Positions 36,235 through 48,248 are shown, counted from the stretch's first letter. The stretch: 64,000 nucleotides of DNA from Ophiura sarsii (GCA_035610835.1 JAYJML010000119.1:1-64000), one strand, 5' to 3'. Notes: a model not told the origin generated them from the letters alone. Made by a program: numbers and translations.

Positions 36235-36941
36235 TTCATTATATTTCATATCTCGTTAAGTTAGAATTCGTCCCCAAAATCTGACTTACGCATTTTTGTT
36301 AGATAAATTTCGTCAATGAGCAATTATATGTCAAAGTATGACCATTTCATTTAATTTATTGGTCATTTCTTTTCGTCAAGGAAGGATTGAATTCATATCA
36401 CCTGATGGGTAGCGGGGGTCTATGCACAAATATAATTCGTCTTTGTTCATTATTTTTAATACTTTTATCACATATATTCGTCAGGTGTTAGAAGAATAGG
36501 CCTACATATCATTGCAGGTTAGATTAGAACCACCGACATGTGTTCGTTTGCCTTGTTGGTGATATAAATCATGTGAAAAAAAAGAAAAAAAGAACGAACG
36601 AACAAGAAAGAAGAAGAAAAAATATATATATATATAAAACGTATAGGCCTATAGCTGGATTTTACATGTTTCTAGGCAGGGACGTTCCACATGGGACGAA
36701 ATAAAGTGAAGCTGAATATGAAACTATTTGATCAAAGACGAAATAAATGTATACATTAGTAGGTTACCCGCTGTATCAGACGAAATGGAAGTGTGTTAGG
36801 ACGAAATAAAATGAACATTAAATGAAATTCATTGCGCAAAAATATGAATATACTTGACCAAAGACGAAATTTACTTTAACAAATGCAACCTTCAAAATTT
36901 TAGGACGAATTCAAACTTAACGAGATATGAAATATAATGAA
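36235..36941. mobile_element. Inverted-repeat element nested in the left terminus, ~707 bp
   Basis: The left end TTCATTATATTTCATATCTC...TTAGAATTCGTCC is inverted at 36902-36941 (GGACGAATTC...CGAGATATGAAATATAATGAA). The interior is rich in AGACGAAAT-type repeats in one half and ATTTCGTC-type repeats in the other. No coding capacity. Confidence 0.8.
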
Positions 36942-37164
36942 ACAAGATCTTCTAAAAAACAGGCCGTGACGCTATATAGGAGAATAAAGCAGACCTTCAG
37001 GCCCCTATTGCATGAGAATAATGATCAGCTTCAGTATAGTTAGGGTAAAGTCAACGGTTTCCAGACAGTGTTTATATTTGGTCAACTTTAGTAAGGCACA
37101 CAGACGGGGTTTGCCCATCAGTCCGAAGTCCCATCAGTCCGAAGGCCCGCTAGTCCGAATTGTG

Positions 37165-38787
37165 TTTTTTTATAAAACGGCCCACTAGTCCGAAAGGCCC
37201 GTCAGTCCGAATTTTTTTTTAATTTTTAAAACGGTCCGCTAGTCCGAAGGCCCCATCAGTCCGAAGAGAAAAATAAAACGTCCCGTCAGTCCGAAGCACC
37301 GCTAGTCCGAAAAAAACAGGGGGGGTACTCCCCCAATAATATCAGTGGGTATTTGCAAAAAGTGGGTTTCTCTTAATATACAAACTATCGGTACACGATT
37401 GTTTCAAAATATAAAGGAGAGAAGGACTATGAACACATGTTAAGGTAATATTCCTTAGATATTCCGGGGGAACTACTCTTTATTTAATTGTGTACTTTTT
37501 AAATCATAAATAACTCAAATCCTAAAAAGATACGACGTCCGGGTAGGTTACAAATGAAAGAGATGATAATAAACAATACAATAAAAAAAATCTGGGGGTG
37601 CTACTTTTACTCTTCACAGACGAAAAATCACAAAATATTGATTTTTCCCCCCAAAAAGCAATGCCAAATGAGATTGAAGAATTACTTATGATTTGAATAT
37701 ATCAAAACAATTTATTCAAAGGGTCCACTCGGCCTAACGGTCGATTATTATGATATTTAAAAAAATAAGTTATTCTCAAAATAAACAAAATCATTCCGGA
37801 ATGATAAGCTTATCAGTGTCAAACAATAAAACCTATCCAGTTGGAATTTATGGGGAGGGGCGTACATTAGCGGGGAGGGGCAAATCCCCCCCCCCCCACC
37901 CCTTTGACTAAAAAAACCCATTTGTCCCCCCCCCCCCCCACATCCCCTCTAAAAATAAAAATAAAAAGATGGAACAAAAATTTTTTTATAAAACGGCCCA
38001 CTAGTCCGAAGGCCCGTCAGTCCGAATTTTTTTTAATTTTTAAAACGGTCCGCTAGTCCGAAGGCCCATCAGTCCGAAGAAAAAATAAAAACGTCCCGTC
38101 AGTCCGAAGCACCGCTAGTCCGAAAAAACAGGGGGGTACTCCCCCCAATAATATCAGTGGGTATTTGCAAAAAGTAGGTTTTCTCTTAATATACAAACTA
38201 TCGGTACACGATTGTTTCAAAATATAAAGGAGAGAAGGACTATGAACACATGTTAAGGTAATATTCCTTAGATATTCCGGGGGAACTACTCTTTATTTAA
38301 TTGTGTACTTTTTAAATCATAAATAACTCAAAATCCTAAAAAGATACGACGTCCGGGTAGGTTACAAATGAAAGAGATGATAATAAACAATACAATAAAA
38401 AAAATCTGGGGGTGCTACTTTACTCTTCACAGACGAAAAATCACAAAATATTGATTTTTTCCCCCCAAAAAGCAATGCCAAATGAGATTGAAGAATTACT
38501 TATGATTTGAATATATCAAAACAATTTATTCAAAGGGTCCACTCGCCTAACGGTCGATTATTATGATATTTAAAAAAATAAGTTATTCTCAAAATAAACA
38601 AAATCATTCCGGAATGATAAGCTTATCAGTGTCAAACAATAAAACCTATCCAGTTGGAATTTATGGGGAGGGGGCGTACATTAGCGGGGAGGGGCAAATC
38701 CCCCCCCCCACCCCTTTGACTAAAAAAACCCATTTGTCCCCCCCCCCCCACATCCCCTCTAAAAATAAAAATAAAAAGATGGAACAA
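37165..38787. repeat. Tandem duplication, 816-bp unit, two near-identical copies
   Basis: CCCACTAGTCCGAA at 37181 recurs at 37997. The whole 816-bp block follows in both copies, including the CCGCTAGTCCGAA repeats, AAAACAGGGGGGTACTCC, ACAAACTATCGGTACACG, AGATACGACGTCCGGG and the C-runs before CATCCCCTCTAAAAATAAAAA. Differences are mostly single-base run lengths. The copy junction is at the A-run near 37979. Confidence 0.9.
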
Positions 38788-39127
38788 ATGATAAAAGACT
38801 GAGATGACGTGCGGGGGCGGTTATGTTTAGGTACATACAAATAGTCAAATATAAGGCAAAATTGTATATGCGATTTTTTTTTTGACCGTGCGAAATTTGT
38901 TGACCTTGCCGTGCGAAATTTGTTGATTTGTTGAAATAGAGAAAGTAAGAGGAAGTCAAATTGTCCAAGTCGGCATCGGCACATTACACGTACGATTTTG
39001 GCAAAGGTTAGGGGGGGGGGGGGGGTGTTTAAAGGCTGTTTGGATGGCAATGGATCGTCTCCAAATCAGAGGAACGTGCAATAAACCCCTAGTCAGCATA
39101 ATTTTATCCTTAGACCTGCAAATTTGT

Positions 39128-39800
39128 CAGACGACATTGGACACGACGAATGGTCTTTAATTTTGAATTTCCGTTGGTTTCAATGCAATAACGGATTTGA
39201 TTATATGACCCCATAAAATTCATCACACGTTGGAACTTAATTATTTCATCCTAAAAATCCGTTGGAGTATAACCAACTCCAGTGTCATTATCATTTATTG
39301 AATTTAAACCGCTGTTTAAGCGTTCGTCCCATTCACTTGATCACGTAACCTCATTGGTATTTTTTAACCTAGATATATCTGAATACGCCCGTGTCCAACG
39401 TCGGCTGAAATTTGCAGCGATAATAACAAACGCCCTCTATCTTGTTCATTTATAACCAATTTCATTGATTGAGGGCGTAATTCACCACTGGCATACAAGC
39501 AGACGACGGTGGCTACGAACGGCCGTTAATTTTGAATTTCCGTTGGTTTCAATGTAACAATGGATTTTGATTATATGACCCCATAAAATTCATCATAGGT
39601 TAGAAGAAAAATTTTCCAATCCAAAACCGTTCGGGATGGCTAATCATCCCAATTGTAAATGCTATTTTTTTAAATTTAAACCGTTGTTAAGCGGTCGTCC
39701 CATTCACTTGATCAGGTAACCTCGTTCGCATATTTAACCTGAATACTCGTGAATACGCCTATGTCCAGCGTCGTCTGCATACAAGCAGACGAAGACAGCC
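39128..39800. repeat. Tandem duplication, ~369-bp offset, diverged
   Basis: TTAATTTTGAATTTCCGTTGG at 39157 recurs at 39526, followed in both by GATTATATGACCCCATAAAATT, AAACCG.TGTT.AAGCG, CGTCCCATTCACTTGATCA and GAATACGCC. A third, inverted partial copy (CCAACTCCAACGGTTTTGGAT...CTTCTAACCTATGA) lies at about 39920-39985. It is a low-copy repeat, with no gene seen. Confidence 0.75.
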
Positions 39801-40077
39801 ACGCGTCTGGACAACACAATAATATGGCAACGGGAGTGCACCATTTTGGAATATTTTCAACAGTCTTCGCCCGGTTAATGATGAAAATGATATATAAAAT
39901 AGCACTTTACAATGGACAATATGGAGTTGGTTAGCCAACTCCAACGGTTTTGGATAGGAATTTTTTTCTTCTAACCTATGACAATTTTAAATGATAAGAT
40001 AAACATCATAGTAGCTTATTATAAATATTTTAACCAGGTTCGCCGTCGTGGGTAGAAAAGAGACAATAATGGGAAAA

Positions 40078-40151
40078 CGATCTCGCCCGGGAATCGAACC
40101 CAGGATCTGTTGATTGCTTGTCAACTGCCTTGTCCATTGGGCCACAAGACC
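40078..40151 (-). ncRNA. tRNA-Arg-like sequence, probably SINE head or pseudogene
   Basis: The minus strand folds as a 74-nt cloverleaf: acceptor strands GGTCTTG / CGAGATC, D arm GGCCCAATGGACAAGGC, anticodon stem GTTGA / TCAAC, T arm CTGGG TTCGATT CCCGG. A and B boxes are intact. The D-arm and T-arm sequences resemble eukaryotic tRNA-Arg. The anticodon loop CAAGCAA lacks U33, and one extra base sits between the T stem and acceptor. I therefore read it as a tRNA-derived repeat rather than a working tRNA. No SINE body was identified. Confidence 0.6.
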
Positions 40152-40919
40152 TCGCATGGTAAAGCATCTGAAATTCAAACCTAAGCGATTTCGTTTCCCA
40201 GTCTCCTGCCACAAGTATTACCCGGAGTGGCTCGAAACGAAATCAGGTAATGACATCAAATTTATGTTTTATGGATTTCATGAATTAAATATTTAATGTT
40301 TAGAACAGAAATGTGATGATTTTAGCTGAAGTATAAGTAACCGATTGATTTTACCAACATGGTGAATGAACTGGAAATACCGAATATTGACTCGTGTAAT
40401 CATACCATTTAATTTAAAGGACAGGGATTGTTCTATAACAATTCCAAAATTCAGAGATCTGAGTACTAGACAAATGGATTTACAGCTATTTGATTTCGTA
40501 CTAACGTAGCGTGTAAAGTCAATGGGGACCGACTAGTTATGTGCTGCTCCCTTGGAATGATGAAATCGCGTGGCCATCGTTGTCTAGACGAGTACATCTC
40601 TTGCCTTAAACAGCGCCTTCCTTTCCCATCCCTCTATGGGGCGATTATTAAAAAAGACTTAACACAGATGATTTTTTTGCATTATGCGAGAGTAACATTT
40701 TTAGTTCAGGTGATCTTTCATAATTATCAGGACGCCAATTAAAACTGCGTGTAGATTTATTTATTAACAAAATAAATAAATACGTTTTCATGAATTTATA
40801 ACCTTGAATTAGGCCAGAAATCAACCCGATATTGTATTAAAACATGGGCCGAATGACATGAATGATGCCTAAATCTTTTTCATTTGATATTTTACTCACA
40901 CTTGTACCTATTGATTTAA
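40152..40919. other. Non-coding, no gene seen
   Basis: A/T-rich sequence without recognised repeats. The 60-67-codon frames have no domain signature. Confidence 0.35.
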
Positions 40920-41318
40920 AGGGACACTAAGAGATGTGTTGGAGGCAGCGCCCTCAATTATGATAAAAACTGAGATTAGTTTATTTTTATAATTGTATTA
41001 CATGTATGAACTTACACCTATGAAGGGTTAAGAAAAATCAGCTCTCTTTGGACAAGAAAACGTCGATTCAAAAATGCTGGTCCCGTGGGACCAGCATTTT
41101 ACGTCCGACAGTATCCCCGTGCAGTACGCGTGATACATAACGCGAACCATATTTGCATAGAGGGCGTTTTTCAATAAATAGCGATGATATTGTTTTAATC
41201 TAGCTTTGCTGTGTTTTTTGTTAGTAGAAACAACAATAATGGCGATTTTTAATGTTCATCTTGAATTCTGAAGTAAATTTTTAAACATTTAAACTTTTCA
41301 ACACCACTTAATGTCCCT
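40920..41318. mobile_element. TTAA-flanked MITE, 399 bp (AGGGACAYTAAG family)
   Basis: TTAA lies at 40916-40919 and 41319-41322. The ends are AGGGACACTAAGAG and, inverted, AGGGACATTAAGTGG. A small internal hairpin GCTGGTCCC...GGGACCAGC sits near 41078-41097. It shares its terminal sequence with the element at 58409-58916. A piggyBac-type target is inferred from TTAA. Confidence 0.8.
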
Positions 41319-41714
41319 TTAAAGATTATATAAATTGTAAATGCATTTATAACACATACATAATAAATGCAATATTCTGGTAAGAAATACAAACATATTT
41401 AGTTACTGATATATGATCTATAATCTGTACGTACATGTGAAATGTGCCGTCATGGTGATATTTTACCAAATGAATTGTATTCTCATTATTATGAAATGAA
41501 TGAGATGGAACAAGATGGAACAATAAATATTATTGCTGCACACGGAGCTGCACACCTTGATTTTTGTTATTGACGATGGTATACTTACCTTCAGACTCTA
41601 TGTCACTGAATCAAGTGGTGAGTCCATGAATATTAAAAATCATAACTATGAACTATATGTGGATTCAAACCATAACAAGTCAGGTATATACGGAGAAAAA
41701 TTGGGAATAAATTG

Positions 41715-42394
41715 ATTGGACACGTGACACGTGACTAACTGGATGCCGCCATGTTGTGACCAACTTTCCAATGCTGTAGCAAAGGCTTTTCTTTTTGGAA
41801 GGAGTTTTTTGTCCACACGATAACAAAATTAAAAACAAAAATAACTCCACCACATTGCCAAAATGGGATCTTTAACTGACTCTCGATTCAGTTTCCGTCA
41901 GCGAAACATAAATTTCCGTTGGTGAAAGTATGTCTTACAAATAGTCTAGGGGAAGGTGGGGTAATGGCGGTAATGTATGGGCACATCCTCTCTTATTATT
42001 TTGCTCATCATTGTGACTCCGAATTCATTTCTTTTTATCAGAAGGTATCATACATTATATAAAAAAATAATAAGACTTTGTTTTCCTTGATGTAGAAATA
42101 CCAGTTTCAAAGAGAAATTAATGCATCAAAATATCAATTTGCCCAAAAAGTGATTTTGTAATTCTCGCGAGAATTTGCGAGACAACCATCCCATTTAGGT
42201 TTTGTTTGATTACAATGGAGAGGCACCTAACATCATAGGGTGGCAAAATACCACCTTCTTTCACCTGTATTTAGATACAGCCCTGTCCGCGATTACCCCG
42301 CGTCCGCCATTACCACACCTTCCCCTATCCTGTTGTACAAAGTTAGCATCCATATCCGGATCACCACATGCATGACATGAGTCACGTGTCCAAT
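41715..42394. mobile_element. Inverted-repeat element, 680 bp, hosting a nested MITE
   Basis: Perfect 14-bp inverted ends ATTGGACACGTGAC (41715-41728 and 42381-42394), with further weak pairing inside (GGATGCC / GGATC region). No target duplication is clear. The element at 41949-42325 is inserted in it. Confidence 0.55.
41949..42325. mobile_element. TA-flanked MITE, 377 bp (GGGGAAGGTGGGGTAATGG ends)
   Basis: The left end GGGGAAGGTGGGGTAATGGC pairs with the right end GCCATTACCACACCTTCCCC. TA lies at 41947-41948 and 42326-42327. TA duplication and short GC-rich ends fit a Tc1/mariner-type MITE. It is nested in the 680-bp element. Confidence 0.8.
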
Positions 42395-42928
42395 ATATCT
42401 ATTCGCTCATTAGTTTTTAAACAACAAGATGATCAGGTCAATTGTTCATACAGCTGTAAACTATAAACCCTTTGGGGAAAAAAGGAATCACCTTTCCTGA
42501 ATCATTTTTGAACTCTCTATCTCTTGCAAAGTGACACCATGTTATTTCAAAATCTACATTTAGGCTAAAGTAAGACCTTGTACGCTACCCGACCGATTAT
42601 AAGGGGGGGGGGGTTACCGCGCCATTTTGCGATATTTGCGAAAACGATCGTGGTTATCACGTGATACGTATCGTGACAAATAATTTACTTTTTTTTTTTA
42701 ACGAAATGCACTGTGGGATTGTGTTACCAGCCTAAATCAAAGAAGTCGCAAACCCGGTCGCAAACTTGCTTATAATTGTATATTATACAATCATTAGCCT
42801 AGCTATTAACAAGCTAAAAGTGACTCTCTGAATGTAGGTATATAAAGTGTGCAAAGGAGAAATTGTTGGCCAGGTAAAATAGTTTTACAACAAGTTTGCT
42901 ATTATTAATCAAACTGAACTCAAGTTAA

Positions 42929-43253
42929 AGGTATATTCTCCACGGAACGCCCTTAACATCGAAAGCAAATGAAAAGAAGATTTTATTGCAGATTTACATT
43001 TCTGATAATAAATCGTTCATACATTCCAAGTTACAGGGCGATATGGTTCTTAATTACTTCAAATCATGATTTTAGAGTGAAAATGAACTGTCGGATAACA
43101 CCGACAGTTTATATTTTCACTCTAAAACCATATTTTGAGGTAATTAGGAATCGTATGATTTATGGTCAAAAATGTAAATCTGCAATAAAATCTACTTTCT
43201 AAAAAAAATAATGAATAGAGGGCGCTTTCGGGAAAAGATCACATAATATGCCT
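42929..43253. mobile_element. TTAA-flanked fold-back MITE, 325 bp
   Basis: TTAA lies at 42925-42928 and 43254-43257. The ends are AGGTATATT and, inverted, AGGCATATTATG. The arms pair over most of their length (TTTATTGCAGATTTACATTT / AAATGTAAATCTGCAATAAA) down to a centre AACTGTCGG-ATAACA-CCGACAGTT. Confidence 0.8.
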
Positions 43254-43377
43254 TTAAATAACTTATTTACAGAGCAATAATATAATTTGTTTACGCATTT
43301 TAATTTAGATACAAAGTTCAATAAATCAATAGATAAATTTATGATAGATGAATAAATAAATAAAAAGAAAACTAAAC

Positions 43378-45243
43378 GCATCATCATCATCATCAGTTAC
43401 GCATTACGTCTTTGTTGACATGGCGCCCTCACTTATCAGTTAGTAAATGCCAGGTATATCTGTCACTGGCCAGTTCTGCTAGATTTTCTGCGTTTGTATA
43501 GTCAATATTTAGTTCTTGCAATTGTTTTTGGATCATTCTTATCCACGTCTGTTTTGGTCTACCTTGTGGTCTTTTAACACTTCTTCCTATTTCTGCTAGG
43601 GACATCTTTGCTGGGGTTTTCTCTGGGAGTCTTAGGAGATGACCAAACCAGGTTATACGCCTAGTTCTTATTAAGTTGCTCCATCTGGTTTGACTCGTTC
43701 GTTGATATAACTCCTCATTAGTTACTTTGTCTTGCCAGCTTAATTTCATCATTCTACGTAATAACAATCTCTGGAACACGTCGATTTTGTGTTCAGCTTT
43801 CTTGTCCATTGTCCATAGTTCACAATTATAAAGGAAGATGCTGGTTATATATGAGTTAAACGTTCTTAGTTTTAAGTTTGTTGATGTTGTTCTTGAATTC
43901 ATGATAAATTTCAGTTTATTGTATGCCATCATAGCCAATTGTTTCCTTCTGCAAATATCTTCATTTGTGTCCAATAAGCTGCCGAGATACTTGCATTTCT
44001 TCCATGACTCGTTTCCGTTCCTTTTTATTGTGTATTCTTCTGTTTTGGTTTGGTTAATTTTGAGATTGCGTTTGCTGAGCTTGTCTGGTATTTCCGCTTT
44101 GATTTGTTCAATTTTATGATTGCTGTTAGCGACCCAACTGATATCATCTGCGTATTGCTGGTCTATGAGGAAATACGGATCAGTCTTCCTGCAGTAGGTA
44201 TGATCTTTTAGATGAGGTGGCAGGAGATCTTCGGCTTCCGATATATTAGGTTTGGCGTATGTATGATCTAGGTCTACGTGTTTTTCTTGCTCCAGGGCTT
44301 TGGCCAAGTATAGAGTGAAGAGGATCGGGCTGAGGCAATCCCCCTGAGGGACCCCTATATTAGTTGTGAAATAGTCTCCGGTAGTTTTTCCGCATCTGAC
44401 TTTCAGTCTTACATCTTTCAGGAGAATTGTTGTCAGATGCAGCTCATCTGTGTTGAGAATGCTCTGGAGATCTTCATATAGGGTCTTGCGGATGACGCTA
44501 TCAAATCCTTTGCTCATGTCAAGCATGATTATGTGAGTTTCGTAGCTCGAAGAAGTGATTGCTTTTTCAGCTAAAGTCTTGAATGTGAACACATTTTCTG
44601 TGGTTGATCTTCCAGCACGGTAGGCTGCTTGTGTAAGCGGATGTTTTCATTCAGTCGGTCATCAATTCTTCTTAGTAGACACATTGCTAATATTTTCCTT
44701 AGTACAGAGAGTAAGATAATTGGTCGTAGATTTGATGGCGGACCTTGTTTTTTGCCCGGTTTGGGAAGTGGTACTAATATGCCATCTTTCATTTCTGAAG
44801 GAAATTGTCCTGTGCTGGCGATGTCATTAAGCAGTTCAGCTATAATTTCGTTTATTTCCGCTGGTCCATATTTAAGAAGTTCACTATTAATTTCGTCACA
44901 TCCTGGACTTTTGTTGTTTTTCAGCGTGCTGATTGCTTCTTCGACTTCTTTCGCCGTAAATGGTATTGTCATTTCTTTTGGTTCTAAGTCTGGTATGTTT
45001 TCAGCTTTGTCTGATACAAAGAGTGTTTTGAAGAATTCCGTTATTAATTTGACTTTGTCTTCTTCACTGGTTGCAGTTTCATTTAGTTCATTGTGCACTA
45101 TGAGATTTTTCTTGGGCTCTATGATTTTTAGAGCTTTGATTGCTTTGAACATTTTGGTTGAGTCATTTTTGCAGTTTTCAAGCTCTTCCAGTTTCTCGTT
45201 AATTTTGCTTGTTTCATTTTCCTTAACGAGTTTGTGGATTTAA
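43378..45243 (-). mobile_element. 5'-truncated RTE-like LINE
   Basis: A minus-strand LINE remnant of about 1.87 kb: reverse-transcriptase ORF, a very short 3' UTR of about 40 nt after the TGA at 43429, and a (GAT)n microsatellite tail at about 43378-43396. A short 3' UTR with a trinucleotide tail, together with the C-terminal W.GHLLR motif region, points to the RTE group. The endonuclease is missing. Homology stops at 45243, where the frame meets TAA just upstream. Confidence 0.85.
43429..45243 (-). pseudogene. RTE-like reverse transcriptase, truncated and frameshifted
   Basis: Two overlapping minus-strand frames make one broken protein. The upstream frame (to 44571) has KNNKSPGCDEINSELLK, LVPLPKPGKKQGPPSNLRPI and LRKILA. 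The downstream frame (43429 to about 44640) has the polymerase A motif LDMSKGFDSV, B motif GVPQGDCLSPILF, C motif YADD, then FLYNCELWTMDK, LLRRMMKLSW, RRITWFGHLLRLPEK and GRPKQTW. Near 44632-44640 the AYRAGRSTTEN segment moves to the other frame, a shift equal to one missing base. The catalytic YADD is intact, but the N-terminal endonuclease is absent and the frameshift breaks the ORF, so it is not autonomous. Sequence quality in the frame is otherwise high, suggesting a recent copy. Confidence 0.9.
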
Positions 45244-46946
45244 AAAGTTTAAAACGCATGGGCGGCCTTTATAATTTATAAAAATTGACATAACAATGAT
45301 GTTACATTAATCCACAAAGTTTAAAAACTGTGTTAAATTCTCATTCCCACGCTTCCCAGCCGGCACTCTGTTCAAAGGCACAACAAAGTTGACTTGTTTT
45401 ATGTTTTTTTTTGGAATTCTGAGGTGTGCAGTTCGATTTTCTTTCTCGAATTGTTTAGAAAACCATCAATTTTAGAATATCTGAAATTTGAAATGAACTG
45501 CACACCTGTGAAAGTATGATGAAAAGGGCATATGTTTTGCACGTAAATCCAATACAAGAGTTCTTAAATCGACAAAAATATGACGTCATAACCATTGCTT
45601 CGGGACAAAATGGCGCAGTACCCCACCCCCCCCCCTTCCACCCACTAAAACCGAACAACCAAAATGATGCACCCCGCCTCATGCCCCCTGGTTACACCCC
45701 TTGATTTTGTTCATCTCTAATGGAGAGGGCGCAATCACACTGTAAGTTCGGTTTCGTGTGTGGTTTCAAACTTTTAAAAATCAAGAGAGGGCTCACTTTC
45801 TGTTAAAGATTTCGTCAGACGACGATGGACACGCGAGGGACATATCTATCAATTCAGCAATGTATGTTCTTTCGGCGTTGATGCGCATTCATTAGACTTT
45901 TCCATCACTATCTTAAATAATCATAAATACACAATTTTGGGCAATATTTAAGTCGTTAAGCCCTGTATTTGGTCGCTGTACGCGTCTATAATTTCTTCAC
46001 TGGCGATGGTAACACCACCGTGGGCCTTATAGTAACATGGCCGCTTCTCACTGGCCGGTGGCGGCAACTGACATTGGAAAGCATGATAAGTGCCGCCCTG
46101 CAGACCCCTTCTTTTGTCACCCTCTTCCGCCCCTCCCTTACCCCCTCCCATTTCGAAAAGTTGGCGTTCCTTACTAAACAGATGTAGGGGTCCCGACCTT
46201 TTATCAAATATCTCTTAAGTTCTTACGACCCTACATTTTTGGAAAAGCCGCTCCGAGATTTTTGAGGAGTTCTGAAAATAAAATTTGACGGGGTTTGGTA
46301 ATGGGTAAGGGGGAGGCACTCAACTTATGTACCAGCTATAGGGTTTATGATAGGGGCTTCGGAATTCTTGATAGAACAGAATAGGCCCAAAGAAGTGTGG
46401 AGCTATTGTGGCCCCTCGCCAGCATCAACATTGGGGCGGGGGGGGGGGGGGGGGGGGGGGGGGCTTAATGGGCGGGGTGCGGGGACAAGAATAACAAACT
46501 GGATGACACCAAACTTCTTCTTTTTGGTGAGGCTACTCATCCCCGTATACCGATGTGGAGCTCTAAGCACTAATAAAACTCTATTGTACATTTCACGGAC
46601 ATAAATTATGCTAATGAGCTCATTAAATGACGTCACTCGCATCATCGGGTTTTCCCGATGATTGAAATACGTTGATTGAAATTATAGGTCGAGTAAAATG
46701 ATGTTCTTATTTGTTGTCTGTGAGCTTTTCTGATTTTTTTCCCGTATTGGAATATTTTTTTATTGAAAATAGACAGTTCAAAGTAAACGTTGGTTCCAAG
46801 TTCAACTGACAGCACATGTATTAAAGGCGACAGCAACGGCAATATGCAAGCAACATTTGAGAAAAAACGATGCCCAACTTTGCAAGAAAGTGTACGGGGA
46901 AGTGTACGGGTGAACATGACAAACCAAAACAGCCTAGTAACTAATC
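45244..46946. other. 1.7 kb without recognised genes
   Basis: Contains a short inverted pair (AGGTGTGCAGTTC near 45422 and GAACTGCACACCT near 45495), which may be a small MITE, and a 26-G run at 46438-46463. Both-strand short frames at 45948-46207 and 46347-46645 are low-complexity or lack any domain signature. Confidence 0.4.
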
Positions 46947-46963
46947 ACCTCCGTGGCGCAATT

Positions 46964-47003
<40 letters not shown>

Positions 47004-47020
47004 GAGTCCAGCCGGGGGCG
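46947..47020 (+). tRNA. tRNA-Asn (anticodon GTT)
   Basis: A 74-nt cloverleaf with D arm GGCGCAATTGGTTAGCGC, anticodon arm TTCGG CTGTTAA CCGAA (U33 present, anticodon GTT) and T loop TTCGAGT. This matches the standard eukaryotic tRNA-Asn almost base for base. Two deviations are visible: an A1-C72 mismatch in the acceptor stem (ACCTCCG / CGGGGGC) and a G50-G64 mismatch in the T stem (GGTGG / CCAGC). There is no encoded CCA and no intron. A T-run terminator follows 8 nt later. It sits inside the nested 11.67-kb and 13.45-kb segments, so it may be a mobile-element passenger or a decaying copy. Confidence 0.85.
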
Positions 47021-47027
47021 TTGTTAC

Positions 47028-47032
47028 TTTTT
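47028..47032 (+). terminator. RNA polymerase III terminator (T5)
   Basis: A run of five T, starting 8 nt after the tRNA-Asn discriminator base, is the normal Pol III stop signal and supports the tRNA being transcribable. Confidence 0.7.
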
Positions 47033-47785
47033 GCATTTAATGCAGATTGACAAACAAATCACAGTAAAAATATAATATTGACAAAATCACAGACCACTTA
47101 CACAAAAATCGCATCTGCGCATGCTCCTGTCGTGATCGAAATCCACCACACAAGCAATGGGCGAGTTTTATAAGTGCTAAGCATGAGTATGAATTGTACT
47201 GTGTAATCCCTAATAATGGGGTCACTTTTTACAAATGGTTATATTTTTGCAAAAATTCGGGCTACTTTGTCGCGAACATTTGCTAAAATTGTAGCTATTT
47301 TCTCGATAATTGTGCGAAAATTGAGTCTATAATGATCATGATGATGAGGCCGCAAATCCTTAGAAATTGGGTACCGTTTTTTCCAAAATCACCCTTCGAA
47401 ATCATAGGTGTTGCGGCACACCCCGACCAAACCAAACCCGAGTACACCCCCCCCCCCCCTCACGGGCTTGAATAAACTGTATCGTTTTACAACCCACGGA
47501 TTTGTCTCTTTTAGTTTGAGAAAATTGTTGCTACCCAATTAAATAATAATAATATAAACAGGCATTTAAAGCCGTATTTTAAACCGCAAGGAAACTCAAA
47601 CGGATGCGCCGCACAAAGATCAAATCAATAAATAAAAAATAAAAAGTAGCAGTTAAGAAAACGCTTTACTATTCGAGAGTGGTAGCAGTCCAATTATTAT
47701 GGAGAGGAGTACGCCCAGGATATCTGGGACAATATTATTTTTTTCAAATCTCTTTCATCTGTTTCAGAACCGGTGAGTCATAACA
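47033..47785. other. Non-coding, no gene seen
   Basis: A/T-rich with one C-run near 47446. No repeats or frames of note. Confidence 0.35.
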
Positions 47786-47793
47786 ATATATTG

Positions 47794-48248
47794 CAGGCCC
47801 GTCGGAAGGAATGTGAAAGTAGTACGGCACGAGCGGGGGTTAGGGGGTGCAACCCCCAATGGGGTTCGAAGGGGCAAAGCCCCTCGTGGGGGTCCAAGGG
47901 GGCGAAGCCCCCTTTAAGCTAGCGTTTTTTGGGAAATGAAATAAAACATTTCATCGTAAAGTTAATAACACTTATAATAAATTATATGGAATAATGATCA
48001 ACTGTTAAACATTGTGTCCAGTGCAGTAAAGTCATAGATTACAGTCTATGATATAGTACAGTATACTATAGGTAGGCTACGTGTTATGCCTTATTATGTT
48101 CTCTCGAATATTTTTAATTTTTTGAAGAAAAAAAAATGAAAAAAAAACTTCTTTTTTTTAAAAACTTTTTTGTAATTTTTTTTTTCCCCCTCCCCGGAAA
48201 AGTGGTACGGCAGCTGCCGTACCTGCCGTAGCGGTTCCGACGGGCCTG
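47794..48248. mobile_element. hAT-type MITE, 455 bp, 8-bp duplication
   Basis: The perfect 8-bp duplication ATATATTG lies at 47786-47793 and 48249-48256. Terminal inverted repeats are CAGGCCCGTCGGAA / TTCCGACGGGCCTG. The interior has small hairpins (GGGGCAAAGCCCC, GGGGGCGAAGCCCCC) and a TTTTT/AAAAA-rich half. No coding capacity. Confidence 0.9.

Noticed and set aside
38661..39050. 129-codon minus-strand frame
   Set aside because: Runs through a C/G homopolymer and a duplicated non-coding block; composition is biased and no domain is seen.
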